This document shows positions 1 through 9,942 of a DNA stretch of 64,000 nt, in pieces. Position 1 is the stretch's first letter. The number at the start of each line of letters is the position of its first letter. Source of the DNA: Rhodoferax lithotrophicus. Lineage in GTDB: Bacteria; Pseudomonadota; Gammaproteobacteria; Burkholderiales; Burkholderiaceae_C. The notes under the pieces are model-generated. The model made no database searches. It saw only the letters and a program-made list of their open reading frames with translations, and was not told the origin of the DNA. The translations under genes and the position numbers were made by a program. The stretch covers positions 2,046,001 to 2,110,000 of the forward strand of contig NZ_AP024238.1 of assembly GCF_019973615.1 (NCBI RefSeq), given 5' to 3'.

Positions 1-1796
1 TGGGCAAAGGCTTTGCGCGCCCGCACAAGCAGACGCAGCCAGGGGTCCTGGCGCTGGCGTTCCCAGGCGCTCCAGGCGGCGCTGGCCAGACTGGCCACCA
101 CCACGATGCTCCACAGGATGTACAGCAGGTCTTCCCAGCCGGGCGATTCAAAGCCCAGGTTTTTCAGCAGATCCAGCTGGCGTTGCTGGGTGTAGTTGAG
201 CACCCATTGGTTCCAGCGGTTGTTTACCGCATCCCAGGCGGCCCGCATATTCAGGGCAAAGGCCGGGCTGACACTGCCCAACAAGGCGCTGGTGAGGGCA
301 CCACGTGGTGTTTGCAGGCGTTGCAAGCTGCCAGTGCGCCCAGGGGCCACCGCGGCCGTGGGGTCAACCCGCACCCAGCCCCGGCCTGCCAGCCAGACTT
401 CGGCCCAGGCGTGGGCATCACTTTGGCGCACCGTCCAGAAATTGTCCAGCGTGTTGCGCTCGCCACCCTGGTAGCCGGTGACCACCCGTGCTGGAATGCC
501 GCTGGCGCGCATGACAATGACAAAGGCCGCCGCAATGTGTTCACAAAACCCTAGCTTGCGGTCAAACCAGAATTCGTCGGCGCTGTCACGGCCATACAAG
601 CCGGGTTCCAGGGTGTAGAGGTAGTCGCCGGTGCGCAGGTGCTGCAGTACGGCTTGTACACGTGCTGCGGGGTCGGGGTGGCTTTGTTGCAACTCTTGGG
701 CCCAGGCCTGGGTGCGTGGGTTGAAGCCGAGGGGCAACCTCAGGTTGGGGCGCAGCTGGGTACGTGGCGCATCAACATCGGCCAGATAGCGGGTGTAACT
801 GGTGGCCTCATAACGCAGCAACTCGGTCACCGGGCGGGTCAACACCCATTGCAAATCATGGGTCATGCGCGGGGTGCTGCCGGGCACTTTGGGGGGCTGG
901 GGCGTGGCATCCAGCGTCAGCAGCCAGGGTTGCTGGTTGGGCTCCAGGGTGATTTGATAGTTCAGTGGCTCACCCTGTACCACCAGCTGGGTTGGCATTG
1001 GGTGGAGGTCAGCATCCGGCCACGGCATGGCTGTCCAGCGTTTGCCATCAAACTGTGTCAGCACCGGGCCACGAAAGTACATCTGGGTCGGCTCGGGTTG
1101 TTGACCTGTGAAACGCAGGCGCATGGCCACACTGTCGTCCAGCGCCAGGCTGGCAATGTTGCCCACCGACATGCTGGCGGACAAACCGCTGCGCCCGGTC
1201 ATCGCATCCCCAGGCAAGCCCCACAGCGGGGCCAGCCGTGGAAACAGCATGAACAGCACCAGCATGATCGGTGCGCCCAGCAGGGTCATCTGGCCCGCCA
1301 TACGTGCTGCTTGCCAGAGCGGCGGTTTGCCCACCGGCATGTGGGCGTTGACCAGCGCCGTCAGCAGCCCCCACAGCGCCAGCAACATGGCGGTGGCAGT
1401 GAGCAGGGATTGTGAGTAGAAAAACTGCGTCAGCATCAGAAAGAAGCTCAGGAAAAACACCACAAACGCATCCCGGCGGGCACGCAACTCCAGGGTTTTC
1501 AGGGTCAGCAACACCACCACCAGGGTCACGCCCGCATCACGCCCGAGCAGGGTACGGTAGCTCATCCAGGTGGCCGCAACGGCCAGCGCCAGCAGGCCCA
1601 AACGCCAGGCGGTGCCGGGCAGCGGCAGGGCCCGCCAGGCCAGCGAACCACGCCACAGAATCACCGCTGCGCCCATCAGGCTGCACCAAAGAGGCACCTG
1701 CTGGATCAGCGGCAGCGCCACCCAGGTGATCACGGCCAGCAGAAACAGCGTGTCGCGGCCGTCTCGCGGCAGGCGGGTGAGGGCGCGCCACATCAT
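1..1796 (-). CDS. TgpA-like transglutaminase (DUF3488 + transglutaminase core), 3' end outside window
   Basis: The minus frame is open from an ATG at 1796 to the window edge (598 codons, no stop), so the C-terminus is missing. The N-terminal third is strongly hydrophobic with several membrane segments, as in the DUF3488 region of TgpA. A periplasmic transglutaminase-like domain follows, with the catalytic triad visible: Cys in GFCEH (about residue 417), His in DAHAW (about 463) and Asp in DPT (about 478). A further membrane segment lies near position 100. The start overlaps the stop of the DUF58 gene by ATGA, so the two are probably translationally coupled. MoxR, DUF58 and transglutaminase genes commonly form one operon; in Pseudomonas TgpA is a membrane protein with a periplasmic transglutaminase domain. 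The substrate here is unknown. Confidence 0.9.
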   Translation of the reverse strand, partial: MMWRALTRLPRDGRDTLFLLAVITWVALPLIQQVPLWCSLMGAAVILWRGSLAWRALPLPGTAWRLGLLALAVAATWMSYRTLLGRDAGVTLVVVLLTLKTLELRARRDAFVVFFLSFFLMLTQFFYSQSLLTATAMLLALWGLLTALVNAHMPVGKPPLWQAARMAGQMTLLGAPIMLVLFMLFPRLAPLWGLPGDAMTGRSGLSASMSVGNIASLALDDSVAMRLRFTGQQPEPTQMYFRGPVLTQFDGKRWTAMPWPDADLHPMPTQLVVQGEPLNYQITLEPNQQPWLLTLDATPQPPKVPGSTPRMTHDLQWVLTRPVTELLRYEATSYTRYLADVDAPRTQLRPNLRLPLGFNPRTQAWAQELQQSHPDPAARVQAVLQHLRTGDYLYTLEPGLYGRDSADEFWFDRKLGFCEHIAAAFVIVMRASGIPARVVTGYQGGERNTLDNFWTVRQSDAHAWAEVWLAGRGWVRVDPTAAVAPGRTGSLQRLQTPRGALTSALLGSVSPAFALNMRAAWDAVNNRWNQWVLNYTQQRQLDLLKNLGFESPGWEDLLYILWSIVVVASLASAAWSAWERQRQDPWLRLLVRARKAFA

Positions 1797-2755
1797 GCCA
1801 GGGCCAGCGCTTGCAGGCAGCGCTGTTGATGGGTTAAACCGTTGGCTGGGGCCAGGTTGTGGCCGCCAATGCGCAGGCCGTAACGCACGCCTTGTTTTTC
1901 CGCCAGCAAGACCCAGGCGCACAGACGGCTGAGTTGGGCCTCGGTCTGGCTAAGCTGGGTCAGTTGTGGTTCCAGCACCAGCGTGCGAGTTTGCAGGTTG
2001 GTATGTTCGCGGCTGACCAGTTCACCGGTTTTGGCGGCTTTTTTCCAGACGATGGTTTTCAGGCCATCACCCCGTCGGTAGGGGCGCAGACCATCGGGCT
2101 CGCCCAGGGTGTGGACGGCCGGGCTGGCTTGATGACCTTCTTCGCTACCGTGGGTGGGGAGTGGGGGGGCATGCTGTTCAGGGGCCGGGTACACCAGCAC
2201 CTGGGCCGCAGGCCGCCAAATGGCCCAGACTCTGAAGGTGCCCAGCGGGAACAAGGTTTGTAGCGTCAGGGTGGGCAAGTGCTGCAGCCCGCGCCGGGGC
2301 GGTTTGAACGCCAGTTGTACCGTGGCGCTGGCCTGGGCACCCACATCGGTGTCAACCCAGTGTCCGGTGTCTTGCACCGACATTGACAAGCCAAAGCGTG
2401 GGCTTTTGCGGGTGTTTTGAAGATGTATGACAAATTGGGCTGTAGCGCCCATGTAGCAAGCGTCAGGTGCTTCCAAATGCATAGTGAGTCCACGCAGCGT
2501 GGCATGTGCGACATGCATGGCCACCAGCGCACAGCCAGCCAGCAGAAAGGTCAGCAGGTAGCCCAGATTGAGCTGGTAGTTGATGGAGGCTAGCAGCAAC
2601 ACCATCAGCGTCACCGCCAGCATCAACCCGGCGCGGGTCGGGATGATGTAGACGTTGCGCTGGTTCAGTGTGATGCGGTCAGCCAGCGGCATGCGGTTTT
2701 GCAGCCACTTGGCAAAGCGGTTTTTCAGAAAACGCAGGGGATGGAGCCAACGCAT
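1793..2755 (-). CDS. DUF58 domain protein
   Basis: A 320-residue protein with two adjacent hydrophobic segments near the N-terminus (about residues 40-85) and a C-terminal DUF58 domain containing the family signature around DGLRPYRRGDGLKTIVWK, here read as an EPDGLRPYRRGD-type motif followed by IVWKKAAKTGELVSRE. The open frame extends to 2950, but the added residues overlap the moxR gene and are unlike the family; the ATG at 2755 lies 13 bp after the moxR stop and gives the usual length. DUF58 proteins accompany MoxR ATPases and transglutaminase-like proteins; their biochemical role is not well defined, possibly as adaptor or vWA-like partner of the chaperone. Confidence 0.85.
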   Translation of the reverse strand: MRWLHPLRFLKNRFAKWLQNRMPLADRITLNQRNVYIIPTRAGLMLAVTLMVLLLASINYQLNLGYLLTFLLAGCALVAMHVAHATLRGLTMHLEAPDACYMGATAQFVIHLQNTRKSPRFGLSMSVQDTGHWVDTDVGAQASATVQLAFKPPRRGLQHLPTLTLQTLFPLGTFRVWAIWRPAAQVLVYPAPEQHAPPLPTHGSEEGHQASPAVHTLGEPDGLRPYRRGDGLKTIVWKKAAKTGELVSREHTNLQTRTLVLEPQLTQLSQTEAQLSRLCAWVLLAEKQGVRYGLRIGGHNLAPANGLTHQQRCLQALALA

Positions 2756-2768
2756 GGCGCACGCCGCT

Positions 2769-3689
<921 letters not shown>

Positions 3690-3731
3690 GGGCTAACCTT
3701 ACCAAAATTACTTCGAAGGAGATGACTGCGT

Positions 3732-4685
3732 ATGACGATGACCGGATACTTTACCCACCCCAGCTGTCGCAAACATGAAATGAGTCCGGGACACCCTGAG
3801 TGCCCGGAGCGTCTGGATGCCATTGATGACCGTTTGATGGCCTCCGGTTTGAGCATTGCCCTGGAGCACCGCACGGCGACGGCTGCTGCCACTTCAGACA
3901 TTGAACTGGCGCATGACCGTATGTATGTGGCGGCGATTCGTGGCCTGAATGCCGAACTGAAAGAACAGATTGATGCCGGTGGCGCAGACCATTTGCAAAT
4001 TGATCCCGATACCAGCATCAACATGCACACCTGGAATGCTGCACTACATTCGGCGGGTGCGGCCATTGATGCAACTGACGCGGTGATGGCTGGCGAGATG
4101 CCCAATGCGTTTTGCGCCATTCGCCCACCGGGCCACCATGCCACCCACAACGAAGCCATGGGTTTTTGCTTTTTCAACAATGTGGCCATTGCTGCCAAAT
4201 ATGCGCTGGAGCGGCATAACCTGCATCGTGTGGCGATTGTGGACTTTGATGTGCACCACGGTAACGGTACCGAAGACATTGTCAAAGGTGACGAGCGTAT
4301 TTTGATGGTGAGCTTTTACCAGCACCCGTTTTACCCGACGGATTGGAACCATTCCAATGCCAAAAATCTGGTGAATCTGCCGGTACCGGCCTACACCAAA
4401 GGCATGGCCATCCGCGAGCTGATCGAGGCCAGCTGGATACCGCGCATGGAGGAGTTCAAGCCCGAGATGATTTTTATCAGTGCCGGTTTTGATGCCCATC
4501 GTGAAGACGATATGGGCCAGCTTGGACTGGTCGAACAGGATTACGCCTGGATCACCAGTCGCATCATGGATGTGGCCCGTCACCATTCCAAAGGGCGCAT
4601 CGTGAGCTGTCTGGAAGGGGGGTATGTGATGAGCCCGCTGGCGCGCAGTGTGGAGGCGCACATTCGGGTACTGGCTGATGTCTGA
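3732..4685 (+). CDS. histone deacetylase-fold amidohydrolase (acetylpolyamine/HDAC family)
   Basis: A 317-residue zinc amidohydrolase of the arginase/deacetylase fold. Visible family motifs are RPPGHHA (residues 131-137, catalytic His pair), DFDVHHGNGTE (171-181, zinc ligands) and the SAGFDAHREDD motif near residue 252-262. It should remove acetyl groups from acetylated amines or lysines in the cytoplasm. A good ribosome binding site (GAAGGAG at 3715-3721) supports the ATG at 3732. The gene is divergent from moxR and overlaps the next gene by 8 bp. A substrate such as acetylpolyamine is possible, and the window also has a polyamine cluster 23 kb away, but that link is inference. Confidence 0.9.
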   Translation: MTMTGYFTHPSCRKHEMSPGHPECPERLDAIDDRLMASGLSIALEHRTATAAATSDIELAHDRMYVAAIRGLNAELKEQIDAGGADHLQIDPDTSINMHTWNAALHSAGAAIDATDAVMAGEMPNAFCAIRPPGHHATHNEAMGFCFFNNVAIAAKYALERHNLHRVAIVDFDVHHGNGTEDIVKGDERILMVSFYQHPFYPTDWNHSNAKNLVNLPVPAYTKGMAIRELIEASWIPRMEEFKPEMIFISAGFDAHREDDMGQLGLVEQDYAWITSRIMDVARHHSKGRIVSCLEGGYVMSPLARSVEAHIRVLADV

Positions 4686-5946
4686 GCCGGTATTTACGGA
4701 CCTGCAGGGCTGGCTGCAAGCCCTGAGCAAGGCCAGTGTTCTCCTGGAGCTGGGTGTTCTGGCCATGTGTGTGTTGTTGGCCTGGCAGCTCACCCGGCTG
4801 TTAAGCAAGTCGTTTGTTGAGCCGGGAAACAACACCATCATGTTTGGCCGGCGTGTGGTGGACGGTGTGTTGTTCCCGGCGCTGTGGTTGTGCCTGACCT
4901 ATGTGGCGCGCAAATTGTTGATGCACAACCATGTGCCGCTGGCTTTGTTTAATCTGGCAATTCCGGTGCTGTTGTCACTGCTGGTGATACGGCTGGGTGT
5001 CAAGGTGCTGCAAGCGGCTTTCAGCGAGACCCCGCTCATCCGGCTGCTGGAGCGCACCATTTCATGGGTGGCCTGGTTGGCCATGGTGTTGTGGGTCAGC
5101 GGTTTTCTCCCCTTGGTGATGGATGAGTTGGATCAAATCAGCTGGAAGGTTGGTGGCAGTACCCTGTCGGTGCGCAAGATTATTGAGGGCACGCTGACTG
5201 CGGGCTTGGTGCTGATCATTACGCTGTGGATATCTTCGGCGATCGAGTCCAGGTTGCTGCGCCGTGCCACCGGTGGTGAATTGAGTTTGCGCAAGGCTTT
5301 CAGCAATGCGGCCCGGGCATTGCTGATGTTCATTGGTTTGTTGCTGGCTTTGTCTGCTGTCGGGATTGACTTGACGGCTTTGTCGGTGCTGGGCGGGGCC
5401 ATTGGTGTGGGCATTGGCTTTGGCTTGCAAAAACTGGCCGCCAATTACGTCAGTGGTTTTGTCATCCTGGCCGAACGCAGCATGCGTATTGGCGACAGCG
5501 TACAGGTCGATGGGTTTAATGGGGTGATTACCGAAATTAATGCGCGCTACACCGTGATCCGATCACTGGCCGGGCGCGAGTCCATTGTGCCCAACGAGAT
5601 GTTGATCACCAGCCGGGTTGAGAACCTCTCGTTGGCGGACCCCCAAATATGGCAATCCACCAACGTGTCGGTGGGTTATGACAGCGATGTTGACCTGGTC
5701 TCGCGCTTGTTGTTGCAAGCCGCTACCCAGCAGGCCCGTGTGTTGACTACTCCTGCACCTTCGGTCGGCTTGATGGCTTTTGGTGCTGACGGTCTGGAAT
5801 TCCGCTTGGGCTACTGGATTGGTGACCCGCAAAATGGCAGTGACAACCTGCGTTCCCTCATCAATCTGGAGATTTTGCGTTTGCTGCGTGCACATCGTAT
5901 TGAAATACCTTTTCCGCAGCGAGTGATCCATCAAATTCCAAAGTAG
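4678..5946 (+). CDS. MscS-type mechanosensitive ion channel
   Basis: A 422-residue membrane protein with several N-terminal hydrophobic segments and a C-terminal MscS core: the pore-lining helix rich in Gly/Ala ([18 protein letters not shown]) followed by the beta domain ([21 protein letters not shown]) and ENLSLADP. Such channels release solutes on hypo-osmotic shock. The frame is open from a GTG at 4648, but the ATG at 4678 overlaps the preceding stop by only 8 bp and suits translational coupling with the deacetylase-like gene. The extra N-terminal segments place it in the larger MscS subfamily rather than the 286-residue E. coli MscS type. Confidence 0.88.
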   Translation: MSEPVFTDLQGWLQALSKASVLLELGVLAMCVLLAWQLTRLLSKSFVEPGNNTIMFGRRVVDGVLFPALWLCLTYVARKLLMHNHVPLALFNLAIPVLLSLLVIRLGVKVLQAAFSETPLIRLLERTISWVAWLAMVLWVSGFLPLVMDELDQISWKVGGSTLSVRKIIEGTLTAGLVLIITLWISSAIESRLLRRATGGELSLRKAFSNAARALLMFIGLLLALSAVGIDLTALSVLGGAIGVGIGFGLQKLAANYVSGFVILAERSMRIGDSVQVDGFNGVITEINARYTVIRSLAGRESIVPNEMLITSRVENLSLADPQIWQSTNVSVGYDSDVDLVSRLLLQAATQQARVLTTPAPSVGLMAFGADGLEFRLGYWIGDPQNGSDNLRSLINLEILRLLRAHRIEIPFPQRVIHQIPK

Positions 5947-5963
5947 CCGGGTGGCAGTTTTCG

Positions 5964-5973
5964 TGCCTATAAT
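5964..5973 (+). promoter_or_regulatory. candidate -10 element upstream of etfBA
   Basis: A perfect TATAAT lies at 5968-5973, just after the MscS-type gene, with a TG two bases further upstream than in a strict extended -10. The -35 region is not convincing. If used, it would give an etfB leader of about 165 nt that contains the palindrome at 6063-6078. Confidence 0.35.
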
Positions 5974-6062
5974 TAAAAGCACGGTCGTTCTATTATTGAT
6001 TTATTTGCGGAATGTCATGGTGACAATCCAGCCTTGCAAAGGCATCCGAATAGAATGCTTAG

Positions 6063-6078
6063 TTGACGTGCACGTCAA
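6063..6078. promoter_or_regulatory. perfect 16-bp palindromic operator upstream of etfB
   Basis: TTGACGTGCACGTCAA is a perfect inverted repeat, 65 bp before the etfB start. Size and symmetry fit a dimeric helix-turn-helix repressor. Published regulators of acyl-CoA and branched-chain amino acid degradation in proteobacteria (LiuR and similar) use ACGT-centred palindromes, so a regulator of that kind is a reasonable guess. No regulator gene is adjacent. Confidence 0.6.
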
Positions 6079-6142
6079 TCATTTTGACGGTGTCACAAGG
6101 CAAGAGTTGCTTATTTTTTTAACTTTTCTGGAGAGAGACAAC

Positions 6143-6892
6143 ATGAAAGTCCTGGTCGCCGTCAAGCGTGTAGTGGACTACAACGTGAAGATCCGAGTGA
6201 AGTCGGACAACACGGGTGTAGACACCGCCAACGTCAAAATGAGCATGAACCCGTTTGACGAAATCGCCATCGAAGAAGCCGTGCGCCTGAAGGAAAAAGG
6301 CGTGGCCACCGAGATCATCGCCGTCTCCTGCGGCGTCACCCAGTGCCAAGAAACCCTGCGCACCGCCATGGCCATCGGTGCCGACCGTGCCATCCTGGTG
6401 GAAAGTAACGAAGACCTGCAGCCCCTGGCGGTAGCCAAACTCCTCAAAGCCCTGGTTGACAAAGAACAACCCGGCCTGATCATCCTGGGCAAACAAGCCA
6501 TTGACGACGACTGCAACCAGACCGGCCAAATGCTCGCCGCCCTGGCCGACTTGCCCCAAGCCACCTTTGCCAGCAAGGTCGAAGTGGTGGACGGCAAACT
6601 CATCGCCTCGCGCGAAGTCGATGGTGGCAGCGAAAAACTCAGCCTCAGCCTGCCGGCTGTGATCACCGCTGACCTGCGCCTGAACGAACCCCGCTACGTC
6701 ACACTGCCCAACATCATGAAGGCCAAGAAAAAGCCGCTGGAAGTGGTCAAGCCTGAAGACCTGGGTGTGGATGTCGCCCCGCGCATCAAAACCCTCAAAG
6801 TCACCGAGCCGCCCAAGCGCAGTGCCGGCATCAAAGTGCCCGATGTGGCCACACTGGTTGCCAAGCTCAAGACCGAAGCCAAAGTCATCTGA
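6143..6892 (+). CDS. etfB: electron transfer flavoprotein beta subunit
   Basis: A 249-residue EtfB beginning [20 protein letters not shown], the typical N-terminus. Family regions include [21 protein letters not shown] and the adenine nucleotide-binding stretch [19 protein letters not shown]. With EtfA it carries electrons from acyl-CoA dehydrogenases to ETF-ubiquinone oxidoreductase. The frame is open back to 5951, but the ATG at 6143 has GGAGAGA upstream and matches the family. It is followed after 10 bp by etfA. Confidence 0.96.
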   Translation: MKVLVAVKRVVDYNVKIRVKSDNTGVDTANVKMSMNPFDEIAIEEAVRLKEKGVATEIIAVSCGVTQCQETLRTAMAIGADRAILVESNEDLQPLAVAKLLKALVDKEQPGLIILGKQAIDDDCNQTGQMLAALADLPQATFASKVEVVDGKLIASREVDGGSEKLSLSLPAVITADLRLNEPRYVTLPNIMKAKKKPLEVVKPEDLGVDVAPRIKTLKVTEPPKRSAGIKVPDVATLVAKLKTEAKVI

Positions 6893-6902
6893 GGAACACA
6901 AA

Positions 6903-7838
6903 ATGACCAATCTCGTAATCGCCGAACACGACAACGCCAGCCTCAAGGCCGCCACCCTCAACACCGTGACCGCAGCCACCCAATGTGGTGGTGACGTGCA
7001 TGTGCTGGTAGCTGGTCACAACGCCGCAGCCGCCGCAGCAGCAGCGGCCCAGATCGCCGGTGTCAGCAAAGTCCTGCACATCGAAGCCGACACCCTGGCC
7101 CACGGTCTGGCTGAGAACCTGACTGCCCAGATTGTTGCCCTGGCCTCCGGCTACAGCCATTTGCTGTTTGCTGCCACCCCAGCCGGTAAAAACGTTGCCC
7201 CACGCGTGGCGGCCAAACTCAATGTGGCACAAATCTCTGACATCTCCAAAGTCATCAGTGCTGACACCTTTGAGCGCCCGATCTACGCTGGCAACGCCAT
7301 CGCTACAGTACAAAGCCTCGATGCCATCAAGGTCATCACCGTGCGGGGTACAGGTTTTGATGCTGCAGCGCAATCTGCACAAGCGCAAGCAGCTATTGAA
7401 ACTGTAGCTGCCGTGGCAGTACCCGCAAGCACCACCTACCTGGGCAGCGAAATCGCCAAGAATGACCGCCCGGAACTGACCGAAGCCAAGATCATCGTCA
7501 GCGGTGGCCGTGCCATGGGCTCACAAGAGAAGTTTGCCGAAGTATTGACACCGCTGGCCGACAAGCTTGGTGCGGCCATTGGAGCCAGCCGTGCGGCGGT
7601 GGATGCAGGCTACGCTGCCAACGATTTGCAAGTGGGCCAGACCGGCAAGATTGTTGCGCCCCAGCTCTACATTGCAGCGGGCATCAGCGGTGCGATTCAG
7701 CACCTGGCCGGTATGAAAGACAGCAAGGTGATTGTGGCCATCAACAAAGACCCCGAAGCCCCGATCTTCAGCGTGGCGGACTATGGGCTGGAGGCTGATC
7801 TGTTTGTGGCTGTGCCTGAACTGGTGGCTGCCCTTTAA
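6903..7838 (+). CDS. etfA: electron transfer flavoprotein alpha subunit
   Basis: A 311-residue EtfA. The C-terminal FAD-binding half is clear: SGGRAMGSQEKF, GAAIGASRAAVDAGY, VGQTGKIVAPQLYIAAGISGAIQH and AINKDPEAPIFSVADYG. The start at 6903 has GAGGAA upstream. The linker around residues 155-175 is Ala/Gln-rich, and its DNA (7379-7396) is identical over 18 bases to the core of the dispersed repeat found between genes in this window, suggesting a repeat-derived stretch in the coding sequence. It is followed by a strong terminator. Confidence 0.96.
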   Translation: MTNLVIAEHDNASLKAATLNTVTAATQCGGDVHVLVAGHNAAAAAAAAAQIAGVSKVLHIEADTLAHGLAENLTAQIVALASGYSHLLFAATPAGKNVAPRVAAKLNVAQISDISKVISADTFERPIYAGNAIATVQSLDAIKVITVRGTGFDAAAQSAQAQAAIETVAAVAVPASTTYLGSEIAKNDRPELTEAKIIVSGGRAMGSQEKFAEVLTPLADKLGAAIGASRAAVDAGYAANDLQVGQTGKIVAPQLYIAAGISGAIQHLAGMKDSKVIVAINKDPEAPIFSVADYGLEADLFVAVPELVAAL

Positions 7839-7852
7839 AAGCCAACTCCTGT

Positions 7853-7880
7853 GGGCATCCATCTGGATGCCCTTTTTTTT
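7853..7880 (+). terminator. Rho-independent terminator of etfBA
   Basis: GGGCATCCA-TC-TGGATGCCC forms a perfect 9-bp hairpin followed by eight T, 15 bp after the etfA stop. Confidence 0.9.
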
Positions 7881-7927
7881 CGTCTGAGCACCAGCTCGAC
7901 TGGTTTGAACATTTTTGGAGAAACGTC

Positions 7928-9718
7928 ATGAGCTACAAAGCCCCCGTCAAAGACATGTTGTTCAACATGAAATACCTGGCCAACATTGACCAGATTGCCC
8001 AATTGCCTGGCATGGAAGATGCCGGTTTTGACACCGCCCAAGCCGTGCTGGAAGAGGCCGCCAAATTCAATGAAAACGTCCTTGGCCCCCTGAACTGGGA
8101 AGGTGACAAAAACCCCACCAGCTGGAAAGATGGTGTGGTTACGGCTACGCCCGGTTTCAAAGATGCTTTTAAACAATACACCGAAGCCGGTTGGCAAGGC
8201 CTGCAACACCCGGTGGACTTTGGCGGCCAGGGCCTGCCCAAAACCATTGGTTCTGCCGTGGGTGAAATGCAAAACTCGGCTAACTTGAGTTTTGCCCTGT
8301 GCCCATTACTGACCGACGGTGCGATTGAAGCCCTGCTGACCGCTGGCAGCGAAGAACTTAACGCCACCTATCTGGAAAAACTGGTCAGTGGCCAATGGAC
8401 TGGCACCATGAACCTGACCGAACCGCAGGCTGGCAGTGACCTGGCGGCGGTGCGCACCAAGGCCGAACCCCAGCCCGATGGCACGTACAAGATTGCCGGC
8501 ACCAAAATCTTCATCACCTGGGGTGAGCATGACATGGCCGAGAACATCATCCACCTGGTGTTGGCCCGCGTCAACGGTGCCCCCGAAGGCGTGAAAGGCA
8601 TCAGCCTGTTTGTGGTGCCCAAGTTCATGGTCAATGCCGACGGCTCACTGGGTGCGCGCAATGATGTGCAGTGCGTCAGCATCGAACACAAGATGGGCAT
8701 CAAGGCCAGCCCCACCGCAGTGCTGCAATTCGGTGACCACGGTGGCGCGGTCGGTTACCTGGTTGGCCAGGAAAACCGGGGTCTGGAATACATGTTCATC
8801 ATGATGAACGCCGCCCGTTACGGTGTGGGTGTACAAGGCATTGCGATTGCGGAGCGGGCTTACCAGAAGGCCGTGGAATTCTCCAAAGAGCGTATTCAAA
8901 GCCGCCCGGTCGATGGCTCGCTGCCCGCCGCAGGCCCGATCATTCACCACCCGGATGTGAAACGTATGCTGATGACCATGCGTGCCTACACCGAAGGCTG
9001 CCGGGCGCTGTCCAGCGTGGCCGCTGCCGCCTATGACGCAGCCCACCACCACGAAGATGCTGAAACCCGCAAGCAAAACCAGAGCTTCTACGAGTTCATG
9101 GTGCCGCTGATCAAGGGCTACAGCACCGAGATGAGCCTGGAAGTCACCAGCCTGGGTGTGCAGGTACACGGCGGCATGGGCTTCATCGAAGAAACCGGTT
9201 GCGCCCAGTATTACCGCGATGCCAAGATTTTGACCATCTACGAAGGCACCACCGCCATCCAAGCCAACGACCTGGTGGGTCGCAAGACCAGCCGCGATGG
9301 TGGTCAAACTGCCAAGGCGCTGGCCGGTCAAATTGAAGCCTGCGAAGCCGATTTGTTGCAAAGTGGCAGTGCGGACGCCGCTGCCATGGCACGCCGCCTG
9401 AAAGCGGCCCGCCTGGCTTTCATTGACGTGGTGGACTTTGTGGCGGGCAACACCAAGGCACATCCGAACGATGTGTTTGCGGGCAGCGTGCCTTACCTGA
9501 TGCTCACCGGCAATCTGATGGCTGGTTGGCAATTGGCACGGGCTTTGTTGGTGGCACAGGAGCAAGTAGCCAAGGGTGAGGATGTGGCTTTTATGCAGGC
9601 CAAGATCATCACCGCACGCTTCTATGCGGATCATTTGTTGACCAAAGTGCCGGGCTTGCGTGACAGCATTGTGGAAGGTGCGGCCTGTGTCACGGCTTTG
9701 GCGCTGGAGGCGTTCTGA
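7928..9718 (+). CDS. acyl-CoA dehydrogenase, large (about 600 aa) type
   Basis: A 596-residue flavoprotein dehydrogenase of the long subfamily that has an extra N-terminal segment (SYKAPVKDMLFNMKYL) and an extended C-terminus. Family motifs include TGTMNLTEPQAGSDLA, GTKIFITWGEHD, NAARYGVGVQG and QVHGGMGFIEETG followed by IYEGTTAIQANDL. Members are often annotated as 3-methylmercaptopropionyl-CoA dehydrogenase (DmdC) or medium/long-chain acyl-CoA dehydrogenase; the substrate cannot be fixed from sequence. It sits just after etfBA, its electron acceptor. GGAG precedes the start by 7 bp. Confidence 0.93.
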   Translation: MSYKAPVKDMLFNMKYLANIDQIAQLPGMEDAGFDTAQAVLEEAAKFNENVLGPLNWEGDKNPTSWKDGVVTATPGFKDAFKQYTEAGWQGLQHPVDFGGQGLPKTIGSAVGEMQNSANLSFALCPLLTDGAIEALLTAGSEELNATYLEKLVSGQWTGTMNLTEPQAGSDLAAVRTKAEPQPDGTYKIAGTKIFITWGEHDMAENIIHLVLARVNGAPEGVKGISLFVVPKFMVNADGSLGARNDVQCVSIEHKMGIKASPTAVLQFGDHGGAVGYLVGQENRGLEYMFIMMNAARYGVGVQGIAIAERAYQKAVEFSKERIQSRPVDGSLPAAGPIIHHPDVKRMLMTMRAYTEGCRALSSVAAAAYDAAHHHEDAETRKQNQSFYEFMVPLIKGYSTEMSLEVTSLGVQVHGGMGFIEETGCAQYYRDAKILTIYEGTTAIQANDLVGRKTSRDGGQTAKALAGQIEACEADLLQSGSADAAAMARRLKAARLAFIDVVDFVAGNTKAHPNDVFAGSVPYLMLTGNLMAGWQLARALLVAQEQVAKGEDVAFMQAKIITARFYADHLLTKVPGLRDSIVEGAACVTALALEAF

Positions 9719-9790
9719 TCCCCGACGTATTCGGCTGTATGGCAGGTTTCTGCCAGTTTGGTGCTAACCTTTGCGGCTAGCTGTCTTTTT

Positions 9791-9846
9791 GCTATTGATT
9801 ACATAGCCTCCTGCGCTTGATTAAAAAGCGCTGGAGGCTATTTTGT
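9791..9846. repeat. dispersed intergenic repeat, copy 1
   Basis: Imperfect palindrome with the core TAGCCTCC-TGCGCTTG-AAGCGCT-GGAGGCTA, upstream of the M14 peptidase gene. It shares its GCGCTTG/AAGCGCT centre and flanking TAGC blocks with six other intergenic sites in this window. Confidence 0.8.
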
Positions 9847-9942
9847 TTGAAGATTGTTGGTGCCGACTCCGAACGGACTTGGATGCATGGATGGCCGCCA
9901 ACCTCTGCCATTTTCAATCAGGCTTTTCCAGGAGTTCTCACC

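Noticed and set aside
639..1415. 258-codon plus-strand open frame near the left edge
   Set aside because: The minus frame here encodes a TgpA-like transglutaminase with intact catalytic residues; the plus frame is Gln/His/Gly-rich shadow.
4648..4677. Upstream GTG start for the MscS-type gene
   Set aside because: It overlaps the deacetylase gene by 38 bp, has no better ribosome site and adds residues not typical of the family.
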